From Planctomycetaceae bacterium (GTDB lineage: Bacteria > Planctomycetota > Planctomycetia > Pirellulales > Pirellulaceae): a stretch of DNA of 64,000 nucleotides. Below, piece by piece: positions 17,579 through 26,802 of the stretch. Made by a program: the position numbers and the translations under genes. Where the stretch lies: NCBI GenBank assembly GCA_002723275.1, contig PBNZ01000029.1:1-64000 (forward strand). The letters are read 5' to 3'. Below the pieces are notes generated by a model that saw only the letters and a program-made list of their open reading frames with translations, made no database searches and was not told the origin of the DNA. The stretch's first letter is position 1; each line of letters opens with the position of its first letter.

Positions 17579-19597
17579 ATGTCACACCAAGCTCGCAGAG
17601 CGAGCCTTCCAGCCAATCATCGACCCTCACTTCCCCAGACGCTACGTCAGCGATGCGTCGGTGCGCTGATGATTAGCCTGATCATGCATCTTGGCTGCAC
17701 CTCGACTGACTGGGTGCGAGTCCGCAATCGACCAGCCATTCCCCTCGCAACGGAACTAAATGTTTTCTCATATCTCGGTCCCAAGCCGACACCGCGAACG
17801 CAACAATTGCTGCGTCGGTATGACCTGGACACCACGGCCTTAGATGAGCCGATCACGTTGGTCACTCAACTTCAAGAGATCAGCAGTGATGACCCCACAT
17901 CCGAAAACGCATTGGCGACGGCAGAGGTGGCCTACATCGTCGGTTTGGAATTGCAGGAGGACGGCAAGTCGATAGACGCGTTGGACATGTTCGGAATTTC
18001 CGTCGCGAACGCTTACTCCTATCTCTTCAGCGATGCATACAGCCAAAACCGAAATCCGTACGATCCACAATTCCGCCAGGCATCGGATATCTACAATGGT
18101 GCGTTAGAGAGTGCACTGCGTGTCGTCCAGGAGCAAGGACAGCTCAAGCCGGGCACGACTCACATTGTCGAAACAGAGACTCAGCAATACGAGGTATCCA
18201 TCGAGTGTCGAGGTCCTCTTCGTAACGCGGACATTTCTGAACTAAAATTCATCAGTGATTTCGAGGTCAACGGACTGCAGAATCATTATCGGAGCTATGG
18301 TCTTGGCGTGCCCCTGATCGCCGTCCATCGAAACAGCGGCGAGAACCCAGCCGAACGCTACTACGCTCCGGGCATGAGCATTCCGGTGACGGCCTTCCTG
18401 CAGGTGGTTCCTGATGCGAAAACCACAAGCGAGGACGGAAAAGAACGACGCTATTGCGTGCTTGAGTTACACGATCCGCTAACTTCGAACAACATTTCGA
18501 TTGCCAAAGAGCTCGTTCCGCTGGAAACCGATCTGAGTACACCTTTGGCTTACGGCCTGAATGACCCCGTCTTCCAGGCTGCCAACGAGTCGACCAAGGG
18601 ACTCCTTAACTGGGAGAGCTCAAAGGCAACTCAAGGCCTTTATATGCTGGAACCCTACGATCCCGAAAAAGTTCCCGTGCTGATGATCCATGGGCTTTGG
18701 GACAACGTTGTGACGTGGATGGACATGTTCAATGACCTGCGGGGCACGCCAGAGATTCGCAACCATTACCAGTTTTGGTTTTACACGTACCCGACGGGTC
18801 AGCCATTCTGGCTGAGCGCCGCTCAGCTTCGGTCAGAACTCGCAAAAGTTCGACGGAACCTGGATCCAGCTCTGCAGTCACGGACTCTTGATGAATTAGT
18901 GCTGGTTGGTCACAGCATGGGTGGGCTCGTTGCCAAAATGCAGACGGTTGAAAGCGGCAGCGATTTCTGGCGGCTCGTCAGTGATGGACCGAGCAATCAA
19001 CTCGATGCACCAGACCCGGTTGTAAAATCACTGCGAGATGCACTTTATTTCGGCCCGAATCCTTCGATCAAACGAGTGATCACAATCGCATCACCGCACC
19101 GTGGCAGTCAATTCGCCAATGGAGCGACTCAATGGTTAGGACGAAGAATCATCACGCTTCCTGACCTGGTAGAGCGAACCGTCGATCAGCTTGCCGGCAA
19201 AGGCCCGATCAACAAACAGGCGAAACTCTTGGAATCACAGACGAGTATCGATTCCCTGAACCCCACATCACCGGTACTCACCGTGCTACTCGATTCTCGC
19301 CCTGCGGGCTGGGTGAAATACCATAATGTGATCGGTCAAGTCGCCGAAGAAGGGTTTCTCTCAAAGGTCGCCGGCAAGAGTGACGGCGTTGTGACGATGG
19401 ATAGTGCGAGATTGAATGAGGCGACCAGCGAACTGGTGGTCGCAGCCGACCATTTCAAGATTCACAGCCATCCCAAAACAGTGCTGGAGGTGCAACGCGT
19501 CTTGCTGGAGCACCTCGACGACGTTAGCCGAACAGCGATGCAACGACTTCCTGATCCTGCAATCAGTCGTTTGCCTGTGCCAGAACGATTCGACTAA
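17579..19597 (+). CDS. lipoprotein alpha/beta hydrolase, paralogue 1
   Basis: The product has 672 residues. It has an N-terminal export signal ending in the lipobox-like IMHLGC, so it is likely lipid-anchored. A large N-terminal region (about 40-345) of unknown fold is followed by an alpha/beta hydrolase domain: VLMIHGLWDN, the nucleophile elbow VGHSMGG, ASPHRGSQFAN, and a late DGVVTMDSA and DHFKIHSH segment holding the acid and His. This resembles bacterial lipase/PGAP1-like serine hydrolases. It is paralogous to the gene at 21912-23864 over most of its length (matching YPTGxPFxxSAAxLRxxL and GHSxGGLVAK). The start chosen gives a basic n-region; ATG 17669 would leave too short a signal. Its stop overlaps the convergent csrA stop by three bases. 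Confidence 0.8.
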   Translation: MSHQARRASLPANHRPSLPQTLRQRCVGALMISLIMHLGCTSTDWVRVRNRPAIPLATELNVFSYLGPKPTPRTQQLLRRYDLDTTALDEPITLVTQLQEISSDDPTSENALATAEVAYIVGLELQEDGKSIDALDMFGISVANAYSYLFSDAYSQNRNPYDPQFRQASDIYNGALESALRVVQEQGQLKPGTTHIVETETQQYEVSIECRGPLRNADISELKFISDFEVNGLQNHYRSYGLGVPLIAVHRNSGENPAERYYAPGMSIPVTAFLQVVPDAKTTSEDGKERRYCVLELHDPLTSNNISIAKELVPLETDLSTPLAYGLNDPVFQAANESTKGLLNWESSKATQGLYMLEPYDPEKVPVLMIHGLWDNVVTWMDMFNDLRGTPEIRNHYQFWFYTYPTGQPFWLSAAQLRSELAKVRRNLDPALQSRTLDELVLVGHSMGGLVAKMQTVESGSDFWRLVSDGPSNQLDAPDPVVKSLRDALYFGPNPSIKRVITIASPHRGSQFANGATQWLGRRIITLPDLVERTVDQLAGKGPINKQAKLLESQTSIDSLNPTSPVLTVLLDSRPAGWVKYHNVIGQVAEEGFLSKVAGKSDGVVTMDSARLNEATSELVVAADHFKIHSHPKTVLEVQRVLLEHLDDVSRTAMQRLPDPAISRLPVPERFD

Positions 19598-19983
19598 CCG
19601 ATCACAGAATTCATCTTGCCCCGAACACGGTCGACACGATGCTGCAGTGTCGAAGAACGATTTTCGTGGGACGAACGAGTACGCTCTCTCATGTTAGCCA
19701 CGGTCCATCGATCCGCATGTGAAGTCGCCGAATCGACCTCCTGCCGTCGATCCTGTTCATCGCGTATCTCTGGATTGAGACCGATCGATGCAATCCTCGG
19801 TAATCCAGCTTTCTGCTGAGAAACTTCCTGCTCAAAAGGCTCGAGCTCACCTCGGACCACGCGCACTTCGCGCGGAGCTTCAATCCCCAGGCGAACCGAG
19901 TTTCCCCTAACTCGCAAGACAGTCACGATGATCCGTTCGTCAATCTGAATCTTTTGATTTTGCTTTCGAGACAATACTAGCAT
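19594..19983 (-). CDS. csrA: carbon storage regulator CsrA with long C-terminal extension
   Basis: This RNA-binding translational regulator binds GGA-containing leaders of mRNAs. The first 60 residues are a complete CsrA: MLVLSRKQNQKIQI, the VTVLRVRGNSVRLGIEAP core and VRVVRGEL. In the known family the Arg near position 44 and the Leu at position 4 contact RNA. The protein then continues for about 65 residues of polar, Arg-rich sequence without a recognised fold; typical CsrA is 60-75 residues. The start at 19983 is chosen because MLVLSRK is the canonical N terminus; eight upstream residues are in frame but not family-like. It is converging with, and overlapping, the hydrolase stop. Confidence 0.9.
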   Translation of the reverse strand: MLVLSRKQNQKIQIDERIIVTVLRVRGNSVRLGIEAPREVRVVRGELEPFEQEVSQQKAGLPRIASIGLNPEIRDEQDRRQEVDSATSHADRWTVANMRERTRSSHENRSSTLQHRVDRVRGKMNSVIG

Positions 19984-20259
19984 TTCACACTCCTTTGCCT
20001 GTTCCACCGAGAATAGAGAGCTTTACCAGGACGCGATAACGTCCTCGATCAAGCGTTCGATGGAAACATAACGCACAGAGTGTGCCAACACGCGTTGAAA
20101 AAATCAGTATTTCGGATAAGTCGAGCAGCGACGCGACGTTAGAGCGATCGCGTCACTTCTCGCCAGAGACACTTAGTCACCAGATTTACAACGGTTTTGA
20201 AATGCTAGCCGCCGTACTGGCAAGCCTCACTGCTATCGCAGCAACTGCGAGACAGCTTA

Positions 20260-21514
20260 TCACTGTTCAGGCACAGGCAGGCGACAACAAGAGCCTCGTC
20301 CGAATCGCCAAGTCAGCCCGACTGCAACCCAATAGCTTTCGAGTTCAGCAGAGGATTCACCGAACTGTTCCGAGGCATTGAACATCCCGCCTCCGATCAA
20401 ATCGATATCGATTCTCGGTAAGGCATCTCGAATTCCGGTGCCTCCTGTCATCCGATGCGGGTTAATCGCTGGTAGAAGGGTTTGCACAAACTGCAATGCA
20501 TCGGTGGTTCCAGGCAAATCAATGCCGCCAATGCTGCCCGTTGGGTTGGCAATCATCGCATTCTCAGCAGAGACATAACCAAGTCGGATTCGAACGCGTC
20601 GGTTGACCTTGTACTGCATGCCAGTGCTGAACAGCCATTGGTCATGGTAAACGGTGGAAAACAGACTGGTGTCGGATTAATTCTTAAAGATCACGTCGGC
20701 CGCCAATAACAAACGCCCCCCATAAACCGATTACTGGCGATACCGAAACCAACATTCCGAGGCAGATCAAGATCGACATCGAATGTTTGTGAAAATGCAC
20801 CGCCGAAGAATTCGATCCGAATGGCGTCGTCATAGGTGAAGCCTTGCTTCGTTGCGTAGTAAACACCTACCTGGGTACAGCGATCGAGGTCGTAATTGAG
20901 TCCGATAGCTCCACGCAAGGCGTAGTCATAAGCGGCAGCCCCAAGGCCGACAAAGGGACCATCAAAGGTACTATTGCCCATCATCAGATTCGTCCCGACA
21001 GACAAATTGTCGGTCAGATCGATCCCGAGACCGACCCCGATTTCCAACACACCGATCAACGCCGAAGTCCCGTTGCTGGCAGGAACACCACGTAAGCTTA
21101 CGCCGGCTCCTGAAAAGGCCAACAGACCAATCCCCAACGTTCCAGGGACTCCAAGAGCTCGCACGTCCTGAGCGATGGCGATATTGCCAATCGCATTTCC
21201 TTGCGCTTCCGACTTGTTCTGGAACTCACCTACATTCGGCAAGACACTACCGGAGTTACCAACGTTGAAGGGGGCTCAACCCAGGCACCACTGTTACAGA
21301 ACTGAGTGCCGCGAAACCGGGCAAGATTGGAGGGATTAACATTGAGAGCGGACGGCACATCCATCGTTCGTGCGATGCTCAGTCCCCCCATGCATCCTGA
21401 AACAGGCATCAGGATATTGTGCAGTTCGACACCGTAACCTTGCGCTCGCAGATCAGCAGAATTAATAGCAAACGTCACAGCGGCGCAAAGCACCGTAATC
21501 CACCAACGACTAAT
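20260..21514 (-). pseudogene. broken FadL/OMPP1-like outer membrane transport protein
   Basis: Three minus-strand frames together give one OMPP1/FadL-type barrel: an N-terminal signal peptide and NPSNLARFRGTQF, the central NVGNSGSVLPNVGEF to PRNVGFGIASNRF, and the C-terminal MQYKVNRRVRIRLGY to VAVGLTWRF. The first shift lies near 21270 in a run of C, the second near 20716 in a run of G. Between the second shift and the C-terminal frame there is also an in-frame TAA where a Trp is plausible (KN-stop-SDT). The expected start codon is ATT at 21514. At least three lesions make a true pseudogene likely. Homopolymer sequencing errors could explain only the two shifts. Intact proteins of this family import hydrophobic compounds across the outer membrane. 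Confidence 0.8.
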
Positions 21515-21911
21515 TGTCGCCTATCGAAGCTCTATCCTGGAGCCTCTTTCCCATCCGTTTCAAATGCATTCGACACATCGCAAATCCCAAGCAAAACAAT
21601 TCACTCGAAGTCTGTTTACAGAATCGTTGACGGATATCGGAACAACTCCAGCGAATTGAATTGAAAAAGCCAGGGAAACTTTAAGGCAACACCCCTGCAG
21701 CATAATTCCTGCTGAACGTTTCTTCTCGATAAGTGCGAGCGACGGCCTGAAGCCCGAAAAGCTTCTCCAATTGTTGTGACAGACGCAGTCAAGTGGCGTT
21801 TCTCGATAATCCCAAGTCACGAGAGGTGAATCATCCGGCACCTAATTCAGGAGGTGGTACGCTTCCCTGACTCGAAAGGATCTAGGACGGCTTTAGCTCG
21901 AGTGAATTGAC
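21515..21911. other. intergenic stretch, no gene seen
   Basis: About 400 bases lie between the FadL-like pseudogene and the second lipoprotein hydrolase. A minus-strand frame of 93 codons has no family features and is Cys-rich at random. No RNA or terminator was recognised. It presumably holds divergent promoters. Confidence 0.45.
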
Positions 21912-23864
21912 ATGGAATCAATGACTTTCACGGATGCACGCGCGACCTCTTGCGCACTTATCATTTCGATCCTCGCAATTCTCCTCTTTGCCGGTTGCGC
22001 AGAATACACAAGTCGCAGTGACTTCGCGGCTCCGCGAAAATACGCTCCGACGGTACCGAGTTTTCCATCCACTGAACCGCCGCCCAATCCAAAGTATCAG
22101 AGGATCCACGATCACATTCATCGCAAGCTCCACCACCACAAAAAAGAACAGCCGATTGACCCGGTGATGGCAGCCATTGAGGGGCATTACAAGCAAGCGA
22201 ACGAACACGAGCAAAAGTTCAAGCCTGAGTGCCTGTATCATTACTACCAGGCGGCAACACTCAGTTGGCCCTTAATTCGCCCTGAACTCACTCCCAACGT
22301 GGAAGAAGAGTCACGCGTCTGGAAAATCTACCACTCATCCCTCAGTAAACTGTCTGTTTTACCTCCAAGATTCAACCTCTTTGATCCATCGCAAGGGATT
22401 ACCATACCGTCGCCGGCAGGAAACATGGTTCTGCCGGTGAGCTACACCGGGTTTCCGTGGTACCCCGAAGATTTCCAGCAACTCTCATTGGTGACGGTCG
22501 CTCAAAGTGACGACTTAGCTCGCTACCATTCTTACGAAGGTGTGGGGATACCGATCATCGTTGAAGGTAAGCGGGATCCAGCTCCGGACTTCATGCGTCC
22601 CGACCACGCATTTGCCGCGACCACGTTACTTCGGCCCTCATCGGAGGGTACTTGGGTTTTCTCGTTCTACGACCCGGTCCGAGTTCGGGATATTACCGTG
22701 GGCGCTCAGAATGTGCCTCTGGCACGAGATCTTACAGCCCCCTTTGTCGCCAAATACGGCAACCCTGAACGTAAATCTCTACAGGGCCTGTTGCGTCCCG
22801 ACAGTCCCGTTGATTCGGCCAAGCTGCAGATGATCGAACCCTTTCAACCGGGGAAGATTCCGATCGTCTTCGTACATGGGTTAGCCTCGGATCGTTTCAC
22901 ATGGGCCAACATGGCCAACGACCTGCGAGCCGATCCGGCAATGATTGACCGATATCAGATCCTTGCCTTTCAATATCCAACGGGACGCCCATTCCTGGAA
23001 TCTGCCGCAAAGCTACGGCAACAGCTAACGCGACTCCGTCAAGGCGCGAATCCTCAAGGAGAAGATATTGCCTTCGACCAGATGGTGATTGTGGGCCATA
23101 GCCTTGGGGGACTCGTCGCTAAGCTGCAGGTCACTTATAGCCAACAGACACTCTGGGACTCGATCGCCTACGAGCCATTCAATTCAATTTGTGTCGAACC
23201 TAAATTGAGATCGAAACTTAGCGAGGCGTTCTTCTTTGATCCCGTTCCCTTCGTGCAGCGAGTCGTCTTTATTGCCACACCGCACCTGGGCTCAAACTAT
23301 GCTCAACGCACGGTGGGCCGTGTCACCTCCTGCCTGGTCAAACCTTCACCGCAAGATGTGGAAGCTCATCGCCGCCTCATCGCTGACAACCCAGGTGTCT
23401 TCACCGGTCAATTCCGCAAGCGAGTGCCGAACAGCGTCGACCTGCTCGAACCGGAAAATAGAATCCTGCTCGCGATCTATAAACTGCGATATTCACCCCA
23501 AGTCAAATACCATTCGATCATTGGCACCGGATATCACATGAAGGGTGGGGAGGGGGACAAGGTCGTTCTCGTCGAGAGTGCGGAGCAGGCTGGGGCAGCA
23601 AGCCAGAATCTTGTAGTCGCTCGACACTCAGAAATTCAACGGAATCCGAATACGGCAAATGACCTGATCCGGATCATGACAGAAAACTTGTCGAGTTCGC
23701 CGATCGTAGCTCCTCCGAGCCCGCCGACTTCGGGTCCCCCCATCAACATTCTGTTTGCTTCATCCGCGACTGTGTCACCGGCAATCGTCGCGCCTCCACC
23801 GGTCGTCACAGGATTCCGCCTTATCCCGAACCCTGAGACACCCGCATTGAGCGCAGCACCATGA
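21912..23864 (+). CDS. lipoprotein alpha/beta hydrolase, paralogue 2
   Basis: The product has 650 residues and a clear lipoprotein signal: the hydrophobic IISILAILLFAGC ends in a lipobox Cys at about residue 28. The N-terminal half is of unknown fold and includes a His/Lys-rich stretch HIHRKLHHHKKE. The hydrolase domain has IPIVFVHGLASDRFTW, the elbow VGHSLGG, ATPHLGSNYA and a late ARHSEIQRNP holding the His. The C-terminal 50 residues are Pro/Ser-rich. It is a paralogue of the gene at 17579. The two flank csrA and a broken FadL-like porin, so they may once have served uptake or breakdown of a lipidic substrate. That is inference. Confidence 0.82.
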   Translation: MESMTFTDARATSCALIISILAILLFAGCAEYTSRSDFAAPRKYAPTVPSFPSTEPPPNPKYQRIHDHIHRKLHHHKKEQPIDPVMAAIEGHYKQANEHEQKFKPECLYHYYQAATLSWPLIRPELTPNVEEESRVWKIYHSSLSKLSVLPPRFNLFDPSQGITIPSPAGNMVLPVSYTGFPWYPEDFQQLSLVTVAQSDDLARYHSYEGVGIPIIVEGKRDPAPDFMRPDHAFAATTLLRPSSEGTWVFSFYDPVRVRDITVGAQNVPLARDLTAPFVAKYGNPERKSLQGLLRPDSPVDSAKLQMIEPFQPGKIPIVFVHGLASDRFTWANMANDLRADPAMIDRYQILAFQYPTGRPFLESAAKLRQQLTRLRQGANPQGEDIAFDQMVIVGHSLGGLVAKLQVTYSQQTLWDSIAYEPFNSICVEPKLRSKLSEAFFFDPVPFVQRVVFIATPHLGSNYAQRTVGRVTSCLVKPSPQDVEAHRRLIADNPGVFTGQFRKRVPNSVDLLEPENRILLAIYKLRYSPQVKYHSIIGTGYHMKGGEGDKVVLVESAEQAGAASQNLVVARHSEIQRNPNTANDLIRIMTENLSSSPIVAPPSPPTSGPPINILFASSATVSPAIVAPPPVVTGFRLIPNPETPALSAAP

Positions 23865-23910
23865 GTGGCAAAAATTGAGAAGGGGAGGGAAGAGGAGCAA
23901 CGAGGATCGA

Positions 23911-24642
23911 TCAGTCCTCACGACCGGATAATCGATCACGAAGCTCGGCTGCCAATTCATATTGTTCGGAAGCAATCGCGTCGACGAGCTGTTCTTCAAG
24001 CGTGCGACCAACATCAAATTTTTCGCGAACTGACTCACGCAATTCGACGAGGCGTGCAACGAGCTCATTCTCCTCAAAATCTTCCTCTGCCTCGAATTCC
24101 CCGAAGAACTGCCGCATGCGGCTGAGCCCCTGGTTTACCTCTTCAATGGCCAATTCGGCATCTTCGTCTTCCAAAGCCATCAGAGTGGCTGCTTGGATTC
24201 GATGAAACATCACAAAGGGCCGATACTGTTCGTGGGTCAACGTCCAAGACTCGTCAGGAGAATGTTTCCGACAGAAATCCATCAATCCAAGAGTATGATC
24301 GGCGTCTCGTTTTGCACGTTCGAATTCTCGAATTGCAAGCCAACAGATACGACGATGATAGAACTGAACGAATTCACGATCAGCTTCCGCACACTGATCC
24401 TCCGTCATTGTCATTTCATCAGTCTGGAGTGAAAGACTCATGAGATAATCATAAAAGGTCTGATGGCCTTCGGGTCGATCGCCATCGGGACGTCCAACCG
24501 TTTCAAGCTGAAGGACCCCCATTTCAATTCGCATTTGAATGATATCTCGTCCGTCCTTGCCTTTTGCCTTGCGCACGCTGACAGAACTGGGCTCATACGG
24601 CCAGTCACGCAACATATCATCGAGGTCTGGAATACGTGCCAT
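23911..24642 (-). CDS. UVR-motif protein of unknown function
   Basis: The product has about 243 residues and is soluble and acidic. The C terminus (about 212-240) is a UvrB/UvrC-type UVR motif: LEEQLVDAIASEQYELAAELRDRLS. In UvrB, UvrC, ClpC and McsA this short helical pair mediates protein contact. The rest is helical and not recognised; an acidic EAEEDFEENE stretch precedes it. No nuclease domain is seen, so it is not a UvrC. The start MARIPDLDDM at 24642 is preferred over 24651, three codons earlier. Confidence 0.65.
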   Translation of the reverse strand: MARIPDLDDMLRDWPYEPSSVSVRKAKGKDGRDIIQMRIEMGVLQLETVGRPDGDRPEGHQTFYDYLMSLSLQTDEMTMTEDQCAEADREFVQFYHRRICWLAIREFERAKRDADHTLGLMDFCRKHSPDESWTLTHEQYRPFVMFHRIQAATLMALEDEDAELAIEEVNQGLSRMRQFFGEFEAEEDFEENELVARLVELRESVREKFDVGRTLEEQLVDAIASEQYELAAELRDRLSGRED

Positions 24643-24718
24643 AAAATTCAAATCCAGATGTTAGTGGGTCCTTCACTCTCAAAGTATACCAGGAATTGTT
24701 CGCGTTGCGCCTAGGCTG

Positions 24719-24792
24719 AAACTTAGCGAGTCTTGCTTGCTTCAAACTTGGCTTGCCTGAAACTTGGCTTGCTTCAAACTTGCATCCTTCAA
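24719..24792. repeat. short 16-base tandem repeats
   Basis: Imperfect 16-base units of the form SAAACTTGGCTTGCYT occur about three times in a row (24745-24792), with a weaker unit before them. They lie between two minus-strand genes, the UVR-motif gene and arfB. No CRISPR-like spacers are present. The function is unknown. Confidence 0.7.
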
Positions 24793-24844
24793 CATGCAAA
24801 CATTATCCAACTGAATTCAACAAAACGCTAGTGTTAGATTAGAA

Positions 24845-25273
24845 CTAGTCATCAAGTTTAGGCAAGTGACGCAGCTTTTTCTTATCAGACTTTTTCTGTT
24901 TATCACGTCGACGTTTCAATTTACTGGCCATGGTTGGTCGCGTCGGTTTACGTCGTTTCAATGTCTTGGCAGCGTCAAGAATCATAACGCGCAATTTGCT
25001 TAAACAATCCTCATGATTACGACTGCGCAATCGATGACGTTGACTCGTTATCGTCAACCATCCTTCTTTGGAAACCCGATGACCGAGAGCGAGTAACAAT
25101 CGGCGTTTGACAGTCGGACTAATACTGTCGCTGGCATAGACATTCCAACGTAAAATGACTTTTGTATTGACCTTATTGACATTTTGCCCACCTGGACCGC
25201 TGCTGCGCACGGAACTGATCTTCAGTTCTTCTGAAGGAATCTCAATACGTTCGTTGATAATCAAGTTTGACAT
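24845..25273 (-). CDS. arfB: alternative ribosome-rescue factor ArfB (YaeJ-type peptidyl-tRNA hydrolase)
   Basis: ArfB enters the empty mRNA channel of stalled ribosomes and hydrolyses the peptidyl-tRNA. The product has 142 residues with the release-factor catalytic motif SSGPGGQNVNKVNTK (GGQ at about 28-30) and a highly basic C-terminal tail (KLKRRRDKQKKSDKKKLR) that in the known family inserts into the ribosomal mRNA channel. Length and layout match ArfB and exclude RF1/RF2, which need further domains. It is a stand-alone gene. Confidence 0.9.
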   Translation of the reverse strand: MSNLIINERIEIPSEELKISSVRSSGPGGQNVNKVNTKVILRWNVYASDSISPTVKRRLLLALGHRVSKEGWLTITSQRHRLRSRNHEDCLSKLRVMILDAAKTLKRRKPTRPTMASKLKRRRDKQKKSDKKKLRHLPKLDD

Positions 25274-25371
25274 TGGGTATCATCCACATTGTGGGTCGCA
25301 AATGATCCGTTGCATTTTGTGGATCGCGTACCATTGACCATCACAAACATCACTCATTCCTGTTGTATCAA

Positions 25372-26799
25372 ATGAACTGTGCCATGAATCCTTACTTGTT
25401 GCCAATCTCTTGGACACGTTTGCATCCGGTCATTTGGATGGGTTGTTTTCTTGTCCTGGTTCTGACGCCAACCGTCAATGCTGAACCTACCGTCAAAAGA
25501 CTCGGCAAAAGACAGCAGGGTTCGGATTGGCCAATTTTTCTTGGGCCGACCGCTGACAGCCGATCGATCGAAACAGGAATCACCGCCTGGCCCGCTAGCG
25601 GCCCGCGGCTCGTTTGGTCACGTCCCTTAACGGAAAGTTATGGAATCGGCAGTGTAAGCCAAGGCAGGTACTACCAATTTGACTATGCCAATGGTCGTGC
25701 CTTGCTGGACTGTCTCGAAAGCGAAACGGGGGAACCGATCTGGCAATTTTCTTATCCATCGAAATACACCGATACCTATGGATACAATCGAGGACCTCGC
25801 TGCTCCCCTGTCATCGACGACAACCGAGTTTACATTTATGGCGCGGAGGGAATGCTACATTGCCTGGACGCAGTCCGAGGCACCGAAATCTGGAAAGTAG
25901 ACGTCAACCGAAAGTTCGGAGTCGTCCAAAATTTCTTTGGAGTTGGTAGCAGCCCTGTCATTCACCAGGACCTCTTGATCGTCATGGTCGGCGGGAGTCC
26001 CGCTGAGGACCAAACAATCCCTCCGGGACAACTTGATCGGGTCAGCGGAAATGGAACAGGAATTGTTGCCTTTGAAAAGTTGACGGGTAAAGTTCGATAT
26101 CAGCTGAGCGATGACCTGGCAAGTTACGCGGGCCCTCGTATCGTCAAACACGGCGGGCGAGATTGGGGCTTCATGTTCTTGAGAGCGGGCCTGACTCTAT
26201 TCAATCCGACGACCGGTAAACAAGACGACGAGTTTCCATGGCGAGCGCGTCTACTGGAAAGCGTGAATGCAAGTACCCCGATCATTGTCGATGACATGGT
26301 ATTCATTTCAGAGACTTATGGACCGGGCAGTGCTCTGCTACGGTTCGGAAACGGGAAGTTGGAACCGGTTTGGCAAGACAACCCACGCCAGCGACAAAAA
26401 AGCATGCAGGCCCACTGGAACACCCCTGTCTATCACGACGGTTTCCTCTACGGGTCGAGCGGTCGCCATTCTTACAACGCAGAACTTCGTTGCATCGAAT
26501 TGAAAACAGGAAAGGTTCGTTGGAGCCAACCTAGATTGACTCGGTGCTCACTCCTCTATGTCGACGAACATCTCGTCTGCCTTGGCGAGGATGGCACCCT
26601 GCGACTCCTGAAAGCGAATCCAGAAAAATACGAAGTCGTCTCGACGGTCACCCCTACGTTGAAATCAGCAAATCCGGTCGGCGAACGACCGCTTTTGAAA
26701 TATCCAGCCTGGGCAGCACCGATCCTGTCTCACGGACTGATGTACGTTCGCGGAGCGGACTACCTCGCCTGCTATGATCTCATTCCTGTGGAACAATAA
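25372..26799 (+). CDS. exported PQQ-like beta-propeller protein
   Basis: The product has about 475 residues with an N-terminal signal peptide (hydrophobic FLVLVLTPTVNA). Repeated blades follow the pyrrolo-quinoline-quinone-like pattern: ALLDCLESETGEPIWQF, MLHCLDAVRGTEIWKV, GIVAFEKLTGKVRYQL, ELRCIELKTGKVRWSQ. These W-docking repeats build a beta-propeller as in BamB and planctomycete PQQ-repeat proteins. The catalytic residues of quinoprotein dehydrogenases are not evident, so a structural or binding role is more likely. Starts at TTG 25363, ATG 25372 and ATG 25384 are all possible. It converges with the sugar isomerase gene four bases away. Confidence 0.8.
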   Translation: MNCAMNPYLLPISWTRLHPVIWMGCFLVLVLTPTVNAEPTVKRLGKRQQGSDWPIFLGPTADSRSIETGITAWPASGPRLVWSRPLTESYGIGSVSQGRYYQFDYANGRALLDCLESETGEPIWQFSYPSKYTDTYGYNRGPRCSPVIDDNRVYIYGAEGMLHCLDAVRGTEIWKVDVNRKFGVVQNFFGVGSSPVIHQDLLIVMVGGSPAEDQTIPPGQLDRVSGNGTGIVAFEKLTGKVRYQLSDDLASYAGPRIVKHGGRDWGFMFLRAGLTLFNPTTGKQDDEFPWRARLLESVNASTPIIVDDMVFISETYGPGSALLRFGNGKLEPVWQDNPRQRQKSMQAHWNTPVYHDGFLYGSSGRHSYNAELRCIELKTGKVRWSQPRLTRCSLLYVDEHLVCLGEDGTLRLLKANPEKYEVVSTVTPTLKSANPVGERPLLKYPAWAAPILSHGLMYVRGADYLACYDLIPVEQ

Positions 26800-26802
26800 T
26801 GC

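Noticed and set aside
20260-21514. Programmed frameshift in the FadL-like gene
   Set aside because: A separate in-frame TAA and the lost start codon also break the gene, so a shift alone would not restore it.
24719-24792. CRISPR array
   Set aside because: Units are 16 bases with no spacers between them, and there are no cas genes.
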